Below, piece after piece: positions 1 through 5,630 of a DNA stretch of 5,630 nucleotides (the first letter of the stretch is position 1; the number at the start of each line of letters is the position of its first letter). Below the pieces are notes generated by a model. The model was given only the letters and a program-made list of their open reading frames with translations. It had not been told where the DNA came from and did not search any database. The stretch comes from Planctomycetota bacterium (GTDB lineage: Bacteria; Planctomycetota; Planctomycetia; Pirellulales; Pirellulaceae), in the NCBI GenBank assembly GCA_023417165.1, contig JAEZGD010000115.1:1-5630 (forward strand), given 5' to 3'. Position numbers and translations under genes: made by a program.

Positions 1-428
1 CCAAGAACAAGCATCCCGACGTCATCAAGAGCGAAGTCTTTGAAGAGAAGGTCGAAGACGCGCTCATCGGCCCGATCTTTGTGTGCGACTATCCCGCCAG
101 CATTTGCCCGCTGACCAAGCGCAGCCAAACGAACCCGGCGGTCGCCGAGCGGTTCGAGCTGTTTGTGCATGGCATGGAAGTCGCCAACGCTTATACCGAA
201 CTGAACGATCCCGACCTGCAAGAGCAACTGTTCAAGACGCAACTGCAAGGCCAGGCAGAAGAAGATTCGATGGCCAAGATGGACACCGACTTCATTCGCG
301 CCTTGCGTCATGCCATGCCGCCTGCCGGCGGTCTGGGCATCGGCATCGACCGCTTGGTGATGCTGCTGACGAACAGCCCATCGATTCGGGACGTGATTTT
401 GTTTCCGTTGTTGAGACCAGAAACGTAA
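1..428 (+). CDS. lysS: Lysyl-tRNA synthetase (class II), C-terminal part
   Basis: This is the 3' end of a cytoplasmic lysyl-tRNA synthetase, which charges tRNA-Lys with lysine using ATP. The gene enters from the left edge; the first complete codon is at position 3, giving 141 visible residues. The visible stretch matches the end of the class II catalytic domain: CDYPASICPLTKR (28-40), the substrate-pocket segment RFELFVHGMEVANAYTELND (50-69), then motif 3 with GLGIGIDRLVMLL (110-122), whose Arg117 is the conserved ATP-binding arginine. It closes with SIRDVILFPLLRPE, the usual end of bacterial LysRS, so the C-terminus is complete. The N-terminal anticodon-binding OB domain and motifs 1 and 2 lie outside the window. 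It is followed, 94 bp later and on the same strand, by lolC and lolD, an order I recall from other bacterial genomes and which suggests one operon. Confidence 0.97.
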   Translation, partial: KNKHPDVIKSEVFEEKVEDALIGPIFVCDYPASICPLTKRSQTNPAVAERFELFVHGMEVANAYTELNDPDLQEQLFKTQLQGQAEEDSMAKMDTDFIRALRHAMPPAGGLGIGIDRLVMLLTNSPSIRDVILFPLLRPET

Positions 429-442
429 GAAGTACCAAGACC

Positions 443-490
443 CAAGTTCCAAGTTCCAAGCAAGGCATTCTTCTTGGCACTTGGCACTTG
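443..490. repeat. Imperfect inverted repeat in the lysS-lolC spacer
   Basis: Positions 443-460 (CAAGTTCCAAGTTCCAAG) can pair with 473-490 (CTTGGCACTTGGCACTTG) at 16 of 18 positions, leaving a 12-nt loop. Each arm is itself a 7-nt tandem repeat (CAAGTTC twice, CTTGGCA twice). A second right-hand arm at 494-503 (CTTGGAACTT) is a perfect 10-nt complement of both 444-453 and 451-460, so alternative pairings are possible. There is no U-tract after the stem, so it does not look like a classical intrinsic terminator. It may be a dispersed intergenic repeat or an mRNA structure between two cotranscribed genes; the function is unknown. Confidence 0.7.
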
Positions 491-502
491 AAACTTGGAA
501 CT

Positions 503-520
503 TCAGCCAAGGATGGCTGA
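503..520 (+). promoter_or_regulatory. Shine-Dalgarno of lolC displayed in a hairpin loop
   Basis: AAGGA at 509-513 lies 9 nt before the ATG at 523 and decides the start of lolC. It sits in the six-nt loop AAGGAT of a perfect six-bp stem, TCAGCC (503-508) with GGCTGA (515-520). The site is visible in the sequence; whether the hairpin forms in the mRNA and affects translation is inference. Confidence 0.55.
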
Positions 521-522
521 CC

Positions 523-2068
523 ATGTACAAGCTGCTTCTCTCCTGGCGCTACCTGCGGACGCGCTATATCGCCTTGGCGTCGATCGTGAGCGTCACGCTC
601 GGCGTGGCGACGTTGATCATCGTCAACAGCGTCATGGCTGGCTTCACGAAGGAAATGCACAACCGCCTGCACGGCATTCTTTCGGACGTCACCGTCGAAA
701 GCATGGGCTGGGATAACCTGGTCGATCCCGACTGGCACATGGCCGAGATCAAGAAGATTCTCGGCGACGACGTCGTCGGCATGACCGCCAACGTGCGCGT
801 CCCGGCGATGATCAACTTTCAGGTCAACGGCCGCTGGGTCACGCAGCAAGTCATGCTGATCGGCATCGACGACGCCACCTATGCCAGCGTCAGCGATTTC
901 AGCCAATATCTGCTGCATCCCGAAAATCAAAAGCAGCTAAGCTTCGATTTGCGCAACGAAGGCTACGACGCCAAGTTGCCGCCGAGCGGCTGGGACTTTC
1001 GCAAGAGTCGCGTGCAGTACGAGCAAGCGCTCGAACGTGAACTCGCTAAGGTGCAGGAAAACAAAGCCACTCGCGAAGAAACCACCGGTCCCGCGCCGGA
1101 AGCGACAGCGAGCGCTCCCGTCGACCCGTTCAGTCGTCGCGATCCTTTTGAAGCACGCGGCGGCGGCGAAACGGCTGGCGGTATCTTCGACGCCAGCAAA
1201 GAACAGCACGTCGGCGTGGTGCTGGGCATCGCCATCTGTAGCACGCGGTATCGCGATCAGGATGGCGAGGTGAAAGACTATTACCTCGCTCGCCCCGGCG
1301 ACGATGTGAAGATCACTTTCCCCAGCACCGGCGTTCCCCCCAAGCCCATCAGCGAAAACTTCACCATCGTCGACTTCTACGAAAGCAAGATGAGCGAGTA
1401 TGACTCAAGCTTTGCGTTCGTACCGCTCAGCAAGTTGCAACAACTGCGCGGCATGGTCGATCCGATGAGCGGCATCCCCAGCGTCAGCTCGATCCAGCTT
1501 CGCCTGCGCGACGGCGCGAATCTGAATGCGTGCCGCGATAAGCTGCGTCACCGCTTCGAAGTCGAGCACTTCACCTATCGCATTCAAACGTGGAAGGACC
1601 TGCAAGGCCCGCTGTTGTCGGCAGTGCAGATGGAAACCACCATCCTCAACATCTTGCTGTTCTTGATCATCGCGGTGGCCGGCTTCGGCATTCTGGCGAC
1701 GTTCTTCATGATCGTGGTCGAAAAGACGCGCGACATCGGCGTCTTGAAGGCGCTGGGCGCGCCGAGCCGTGGCGTGATGAGCATCTTCCTGGGCTACGGA
1801 TTTTCGCTGGGACTGGTCGGCGCTGGCGTCGGCATGGTGCTAGGCATCGTTTTCGTGATCAACATCAACCAAATCGCAGCGCTACTGGAATACGTCACAG
1901 GGCAAGAAGTCTTCGATCCGACGGTGTATTACTTCCGCGAGATTCCAACGATTCTCGACCCAGTGACCATCGTGTGGGTGATGATTGGCTCGGTGGCAAT
2001 CGCAGTGCTGGCGAGCGTGCTGCCGGCGATTCGCGCCGCGCGGCTGCATCCTGTGGAGGCTTTACGCT

Positions 2069-2076
<8 letters not shown>
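523..2076 (+). CDS. lolC: LolC/LolE-type (FtsX-family) ABC transporter permease
   Basis: Inner-membrane permease of a lipoprotein-releasing or MacB-like ABC exporter, expected to pair with the ATPase encoded immediately downstream. The 517-residue product has the LolC layout: a first membrane helix at about 16-41 (SVTLGVATLIIVNSVMAGF), a large extracytoplasmic MacB-type domain at about 42-370, then three helices at about 371-399, 418-447 and 481-505. After the second helix is EKTRDIGVLKALGAP (400-414), the cytoplasmic coupling-helix signature of the family, and the protein ends in the typical PAIRAARLHPVEALRYE. The ATG at 523 is chosen because MYKLLLSWRYLRTRY fits the LolC N-terminus and has an AAGGA 9 nt upstream; a TTG at 481 would add 14 unlikely residues. 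At 517 residues it is about 100 longer than E. coli LolC or LolE, the excess lying near residues 130-230. Only one permease gene is seen, so a homodimer is possible. The transported substrate is inferred from family. Confidence 0.9.
2055..2059 (+). promoter_or_regulatory. Ribosome binding site of lolD
   Basis: GGAGG lies inside the last codons of lolC, 9 nt before the ATG at 2069. It fixes that ATG as the start of lolD and rejects upstream in-frame starts such as 1985. Its location within the upstream gene supports translational coupling of the permease and the ATPase. Confidence 0.8.
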
Positions 2077-2881
<805 letters not shown>

Positions 2882-3091
2882 TCGCTCGTCTTCCGATGCA
2901 GGAATCAAAGCTCACCCACCCCGAAGAGCAACATCGCGTCCCACCCACGCCTGGCGAGCGGCAGCCGCCCGCGCACGGGGCATCTCGGCTTGTCGCAGCC
3001 GAAGTTTCGGCGAGAATAGAACGCCCGGCGACCACCCCTCGCATGGCGGAAAGAATTCGCGCCGCCGACGCCGCGCTGCTGTGCGTCGTCG

Positions 3092-3097
3092 TACAAT
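3092..3097 (+). promoter_or_regulatory. Candidate -10 element upstream of ilvE
   Basis: TACAAT matches five of six positions of the sigma-70 -10 consensus and lies in an AT-rich patch (TACAATATAG) within an otherwise GC-rich 275-bp gap between lolD and ilvE. No good -35 is found 16-18 nt upstream. An alternative pair further up, TTGTCG at 2990-2995 and GAGAAT at 3012-3017 with a 16-nt spacer, matches the consensus at four positions each. The rest of the gap (2882-3156) shows no convincing gene. A promoter somewhere here is expected because ilvE starts a new functional unit. Confidence 0.35.
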
Positions 3098-3156
3098 ATA
3101 GTTCGCTTTCGGCAAAAATCCGGTGTGCCGCGCACACCCTAATCCCCTTTGCTCTC

Positions 3157-4014
3157 ATGACATTCAAGGTTTACATCAACGGCCAGCTGTTCGACAAAGA
3201 AGACGCCAAGATCAGCGTTTACGACCATGGCTTGCTGTATGGCGACGGCGTCTTCGAAGGCCTCCGCAGCTATAGCGGCAAAGTCTTTCGTATGCAGCAG
3301 CATCTCGACCGTCTGTGGGATTCGGCCAAAGCGATCTGGCTCGAAATCCCCATGACCAAAGAAGCCATGGCCAAGGCGATTGTCGATACGCTGGCCGTCA
3401 ACAATCTGAAGGATGCCTACATTCGCCTGGTGGTGACGCGCGGCGTCGGCGCGCTAGGCATTGATCCCAACCGCTGCGGCGCGCCCCAGGTGATCATCAT
3501 CACCGACCTGATCCAGCTTTATCCGAAAGAGCTGTACGAGAACGGTTTGGAAATCATCACCGCCAGCACGATTCGTAACCATCCGCAGGCGCTCTCGGCG
3601 CGGATCAAGTCGCTCAACTATCTGAATAACATCCTGGCGAAGATCGAAGGCCTGCAAGCCGGTTGCCAGGAGGCGCTGATGCTCAACCACTTGGGCCAGG
3701 TGGCCGAGTGCACCGCCGACAACATCTTCTTGGTCAAAAAGGGCGAAGTCTTTACGCCGCCTGTCGATGCCGGCATTCTGGAAGGCGTGACCCGCGACGC
3801 CGTTATCGATCTCGCCCATGAAGCGAAGATTCCGATGCACGAGCAAACGGTGACGCGCCATGATGTTTACATCGCGGACGAAGTCTTCCTGACCGGCAGC
3901 GGAGCCGAGATCATTCCCGTGGTGAAGGTCGACAGCCGCGTCATCGGCGATGGCAAGCCCGGCCCCATCACGCACGAACTGACCAAGCGCTTTCACGAAC
4001 TGACGCGCAAGTAA
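3157..4014 (+). CDS. ilvE: Branched-chain amino acid aminotransferase (class IV, PLP)
   Basis: PLP-dependent enzyme of fold type IV, expected to transfer the amino group between glutamate and the 2-oxo acids of leucine, isoleucine and valine in the cytoplasm. The 285-residue product starts with VYINGQLFDKEDAKISVYDHG and carries YGDGVFEGLRSY (28-39), the branched-chain-type active-site segment. Lys151 in ARIKSLNYLNN is the expected Schiff-base lysine, Glu184 in VAECTADNIF is the residue that contacts the PLP ring nitrogen, and TGSGAEIIPV (246-255) matches the phosphate-binding stretch. The length fits short bacterial and archaeal IlvE-type enzymes. The ATG at 3157 is chosen by homology; the frame is open for 87 codons upstream to 2896, but those residues look non-coding. 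No Shine-Dalgarno precedes this ATG (AATCCCCTTTGCTCTC). D-amino acid transaminase or aminodeoxychorismate lyase are related alternatives, less favoured because of EGLRSY. It probably shares a transcript with the next gene. Confidence 0.93.
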   Translation: MTFKVYINGQLFDKEDAKISVYDHGLLYGDGVFEGLRSYSGKVFRMQQHLDRLWDSAKAIWLEIPMTKEAMAKAIVDTLAVNNLKDAYIRLVVTRGVGALGIDPNRCGAPQVIIITDLIQLYPKELYENGLEIITASTIRNHPQALSARIKSLNYLNNILAKIEGLQAGCQEALMLNHLGQVAECTADNIFLVKKGEVFTPPVDAGILEGVTRDAVIDLAHEAKIPMHEQTVTRHDVYIADEVFLTGSGAEIIPVVKVDSRVIGDGKPGPITHELTKRFHELTRK

Positions 4015-4030
4015 GCGACCCACCCAGATC

Positions 4031-4034
4031 GGAG
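4031..4034 (+). promoter_or_regulatory. Ribosome binding site selecting a GTG start
   Basis: GGAG lies 7 nt before the GTG at 4042. An ATG at 4038 is closer to it (3 nt) but opens a different frame with no recognisable product, so the GTG is taken as the real start of the RDD-domain gene. Confidence 0.6.
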
Positions 4035-4041
4035 CCGATGC

Positions 4042-4845
4042 GTGCCGATCCCCATCAGTTGTCCACGTTGCGGCGAGATTCAGTTTCTCGCCGACGACTT
4101 CGTCGATTGGACGGTGGAATGCACAGGCTGCGATTCGATCTTGCGCGTCCCACGCCAGGACTACAGCGACAGCGTTCCAGCGCCCTCCGCCGAAGTCGAG
4201 ACGGCACGAGTCGATCTGCACATGCAGAATCCCTTTGCCGAGACAGCGGTCGCCACCACGCAGACCGCTGAAACGCAAAACCCTTATCAGGCGTCTTCCT
4301 TACCGGCTGCCGCCAAGGTCGCCTTGCCAGGTCGGCGAAAGTTTTACGGCCCCGATCCGCGCTCAGCCAGTCGCTGGAAGCGCTTGGCGGGCAGCTTTAT
4401 TGATGCGCTGTTGCTCTTTTTCCTTCCCTTTCTGGTCGGCGATTTGTTGGCCTTCGGCATTAGGGGTGAAGCAACTTTCGATAACGGCGATCCCTTTCGA
4501 ATGGGCGGCGTTGGGCTGATGCTGCTGGTCCATACAATCCTGGTTTCGGTGCGCGGGCAATCGATCGGCAAGTTCCTGCTCGGCATGCAGATTCGCCGGA
4601 CCGACGACGACAACTTGCCTGGCTTTCTCCACGGCATCTTGCTGCGTGCGTTCCTTCCCTCCGTGGTAGCGTGGCTGCCCGGCCTGGGTGTCATCTTCAC
4701 ATTCGTCAACCCACTGTTTATCTTCGGCGAGGATAAACAATGCCTGCACGACAAGTTCGCCAGGACGAAAGTGCTCGATCTCAAGGCCATGCAGGCTTAC
4801 GAAGCGCGCTACGGCGACCAGCCTTCGATTTGGGAACGCCGGTAA
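4042..4845 (+). CDS. Zinc-ribbon and RDD-domain membrane protein
   Basis: Integral membrane protein of 267 residues with no assigned biochemical function. The N-terminus is a short zinc ribbon, CPRC (7-10) and CTGC (27-30), four cysteines spaced for one metal. A hydrophilic linker (about 36-100) follows with two related motifs, QNPF (62-65) and QNPYQAS (79-85). The C-terminal half is an RDD domain: RLAGSFIDALLL (114-125) begins the first helix with its conserved Arg114 and Asp121, hydrophobic helices span about 118-139, 155-170 and 203-228, GQSIGKFLLGMQI (172-184) is the characteristic loop, and Asp237 in LHDKFARTKVL is the final conserved aspartate. The GTG start is supported by GGAG 7 nt upstream. 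It lies 27 bp after ilvE in the same direction, so cotranscription is likely, but a functional link to amino acid synthesis is not evident. RDD proteins have been proposed as transporters; here that is only a possibility. Confidence 0.85.
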   Translation: MPIPISCPRCGEIQFLADDFVDWTVECTGCDSILRVPRQDYSDSVPAPSAEVETARVDLHMQNPFAETAVATTQTAETQNPYQASSLPAAAKVALPGRRKFYGPDPRSASRWKRLAGSFIDALLLFFLPFLVGDLLAFGIRGEATFDNGDPFRMGGVGLMLLVHTILVSVRGQSIGKFLLGMQIRRTDDDNLPGFLHGILLRAFLPSVVAWLPGLGVIFTFVNPLFIFGEDKQCLHDKFARTKVLDLKAMQAYEARYGDQPSIWERR

Positions 4846-4858
4846 AACTCTGCCTTCT

Positions 4859-4880
4859 CGTCCCGGAGGGACGCTCTTTC
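4859..4880 (+). terminator. Possible terminator for the RDD-domain gene
   Basis: A hairpin CGTCCC-GGA-GGGACG begins 13 nt after the stop codon of the RDD gene and is followed by the T-rich CTCTTTCT. It could end plus-strand transcription, with the second palindrome at 4884-4903 as reinforcement. The T-run is short, so this is tentative. Confidence 0.4.
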
Positions 4881-4903
4881 TAGCCAGGGACTTTAGTCCC
4901 TGG
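4859..4903. repeat. Left 45-bp double-hairpin inverted repeat of the RAYT element
   Basis: Contains two palindromes: CGTCCC-GGA-GGGACG (4859-4873) and CCAGGGACTTTAGTCCCTGG (4884-4903, 9-bp stem, TT loop), joined by the pyrimidine-rich CTCTTTCTAG. It matches the reverse complement of 5449-5493 at 42 of 45 positions without gaps, differing only at the 8th, 18th and 19th bases. The arrangement resembles REP/BIME sequences associated with RAYT transposases. Confidence 0.9.
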
Positions 4904-4926
4904 TCCGAACGGCAGCCATCTCATTC

Positions 4927-5373
4927 CTAAATGTATCGCTCGTCATATGCGATCTCATGCTGATCGAGGAACTTCCGATGCTCTTCTTGAAACGAATGGT
5001 AGCGATGGTGCTCAGCCTGATTCTGCACGTACTCACAAACCACAGCTAGTTGTGGTGGACTGACCGTGAATGCGCCGTAACCTTCCTGCCAATAAAACTT
5101 GCCAGGATACTTCTCTTGCTGATTGAGCCACGAAGACGAGCCGCCCTTGATGAGCTGCACAACCTTGGAGATGGCTTGATCAGGACGCAGCCAAGCGACA
5201 AGATGAACGTGATCCGCCATCCCGCCGACCTCCAGCGGAATGCCATGCTGATAGCGCGTGATGCGACGAATCTCTTCGTATAGTTCCTGTTGAATGAATG
5301 CTTGAATCAGTGGTTCGCGGCGCTTGGTGCTAAAGACAATGTGATATAGGAGCTTTGTATAGGTGTTGGGCAT
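4927..5373 (-). CDS. REP-associated/IS200-type Y1 (HUH) transposase
   Basis: Single-strand DNA endonuclease/transposase of the Y1 family, 148 residues, expected to recognise hairpin DNA and cut it through a covalent phosphotyrosine. The core fold is evident: MPNTYTKLLYHIVFSTKRREP at the N-terminus is the usual opening of this family, HVH (55-57) in GGMADHVHLVAW is the metal-binding HUH motif, IKGGSSSW (75-82) is a conserved segment, and Tyr115 in EYVQNQAEHH is the likely nucleophile with Gln119 one turn later. All key residues are present, so it may be active. The ATG at 5373 is preferred over an in-frame ATG at 5439 because the family begins MPNT and AAAGGGA lies just upstream; the longer form would add 22 residues. 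The protein ends DERYI; I recall relatives continuing one or two residues further, a minor shortening. Its flanking paired repeats favour the RAYT label over a plain IS200 TnpA. Confidence 0.9.
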   Translation of the reverse strand: MPNTYTKLLYHIVFSTKRREPLIQAFIQQELYEEIRRITRYQHGIPLEVGGMADHVHLVAWLRPDQAISKVVQLIKGGSSSWLNQQEKYPGKFYWQEGYGAFTVSPPQLAVVCEYVQNQAEHHRYHSFQEEHRKFLDQHEIAYDERYI

Positions 5374-5448
5374 GCGATCCCTTTCCGCACTCGCTTTGAC
5401 GTCCCTCACGGTATCCAAGACCGTTGTAAAGGGAGGCACTCGCCAAAT

Positions 5449-5493
5449 CCAGGGACTAAAGTCCCTGGCTAGAAGAAGCGTCCCTACGGGACG
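5449..5493. repeat. Right 45-bp double-hairpin inverted repeat of the RAYT element
   Basis: This is the inverted partner of 4859-4903. It holds the palindromes CCAGGGACTAAAGTCCCTGG (5449-5468) and CGTCCC-TAC-GGGACG (5479-5493). It lies on the 5' side of the transposase gene, 75 bp before its start codon. Read on the minus strand, the outer hairpin contains GTAG where the left copy has GGAG. Confidence 0.9.
5470..5493 (-). terminator. Possible terminator for the LamG-like gene
   Basis: On the minus strand, nine bases after the stop of the rightmost gene, the hairpin CGTCCC-GTA-GGGACG is followed by CTTCTTCTAG. It mirrors the arrangement after the RDD gene and could end minus-strand transcription; the T content is modest, so the call is tentative. 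Confidence 0.35.
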
Positions 5494-5502
5494 AAGCCTG
5501 CG

Positions 5503-5630
5503 CTAAGACGCATGCGCCACGCTGTGACGATAGTGTTCGGCGATGCGCTCTTTGGCGAGTGCGCCGTTGAAGATCGCCACATCGCGCATCTGCCCGGCGA
5601 AGGGGAACATGCCATCGTGGCGACAGGCGA
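5503..5630 (-). CDS. LamG/concanavalin A-like domain protein, C-terminal end
   Basis: Only the last 41 residues are visible; the gene enters from the right edge on the minus strand and stops with TAG at 5503-5505. The sequence FAGQMRDVAIFNGALAKERIAEHY resembles the closing strand and helix of LamG-like (laminin G type 3, concanavalin A-like) jelly-roll domains, where a G-x-hydrophobic-D-hydrophobic-x-hydrophobic-F/Y-N-x-A-L pattern precedes a short helix. Such domains are abundant in large secreted planctomycete proteins, often with sulfatase, cytochrome or FecR partners, but no partner domain is visible here. The gene converges on the RDD gene with the transposase element between them. Confidence 0.6.
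   Translation of the reverse strand, partial: ACRHDGMFPFAGQMRDVAIFNGALAKERIAEHYRHSVAHAS

Larger units (their letters stand above)
4859..5493 (-). mobile_element. RAYT/IS200-like element with inverted double-hairpin ends
   Basis: A 635-bp unit made of a Y1/HUH transposase gene on the minus strand bracketed by 45-bp inverted repeats at 4859-4903 and 5449-5493. IS200/IS605 elements proper have subterminal hairpins but not long inverted repeats, whereas RAYT genes are commonly flanked by REP sequences in opposite orientation, so this is better called a RAYT with a REP pair than a classical IS. It sits between two convergent genes, 13 bp after one stop codon and 9 bp from the other, and disrupts neither. 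No target-site duplication is evident, as expected for this enzyme class. The exact element boundaries are inferred from repeat identity. Confidence 0.75.

Noticed and set aside
481..522. Upstream TTG start for lolC
   Set aside because: The 14 added residues come from the repeat-bearing spacer, whereas the ATG at 523 has a well-placed AAGGA and a family-like N-terminus.
292..930. Minus-strand frame of 212 codons over lysS and lolC
   Set aside because: It is antisense to two well-supported genes, and its Asp/His/Val/Ala-rich composition is typical of shadow frames.
2998..3011. GCCGAAGTTTCGGC palindrome in the lolD-ilvE gap, considered as an operator or terminator
   Set aside because: It is a short palindrome with no T-run and no recognised regulator site; it could be chance in GC-rich DNA.
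2896..3156. In-frame 87-codon N-terminal extension of ilvE
   Set aside because: The class IV aminotransferase fold begins at the ATG at 3157; the upstream residues look like translated intergenic DNA and contain the probable promoter.
4038..4271. ATG-started 77-codon frame overlapping the start of the RDD gene
   Set aside because: Its product is Arg/Ser-rich with no domain, while the overlapping GTG frame encodes the clear zinc ribbon and RDD domain.
5408..5424. ACGGT...ACCGT hairpin between the right arm and the transposase start
   Set aside because: The stem is only five bp with no copy on the other side of the element, so it is not distinguishable from chance.
4859..5493. CRISPR array or tandem-repeat system based on the repeated palindromes
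   Set aside because: There are only two copies, in inverted orientation, flanking a transposase; there is no regular repeat-spacer pattern.

Overview
The window is an ordinary-looking, GC-rich bacterial chromosome segment that most likely comes from a planctomycete (Pirellulales-like). The grounds are a run of housekeeping genes with planctomycete-style features: NPF/NPY motifs ahead of a membrane domain, a LamG-type neighbour, a start without Shine-Dalgarno on ilvE, and a lysS-lolC-lolD order. The assignment rests on family resemblance and recall, not on a search.

Layout. Positions 1-428 hold the 3' end of lysS (lysyl-tRNA synthetase, class II motif 3 visible). A 94-bp spacer with a long imperfect inverted repeat and a small hairpin presenting the Shine-Dalgarno follows. 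Then come lolC (523-2076, FtsX/LolC-type permease with an oversized periplasmic domain) and lolD (2069-2881, ATPase), overlapping by 8 bp. These three genes run in one direction and look like one operon; LolC and LolD should form an inner-membrane lipoprotein-releasing or related MacB-type exporter.

A 275-bp gap carries candidate promoter elements and no convincing gene. ilvE follows (3157-4014, class IV branched-chain aminotransferase). Next, 27 bp downstream and probably cotranscribed, is a GTG-started zinc-ribbon plus RDD membrane protein (4042-4845).

From 4859 to 5493 lies a compact mobile element: a Y1/HUH single-strand transposase of the IS200/REP-associated (RAYT) type on the minus strand, bracketed by 45-bp inverted repeats (42/45 identical). 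Each repeat contains two palindromes. The element fills almost the entire space between two convergent genes, leaving 13 bp on one side and 9 bp on the other, so its arms may also act as their terminators. The window ends inside the 3' end of a minus-strand gene (5503-5630) resembling the C-terminus of a LamG/concanavalin-A-like domain protein.

The most interesting object is the RAYT with its paired double-hairpin repeats. The rest is mainly conserved housekeeping sequence with some unusual architectural details; I see no evidence for a new multi-gene system here.
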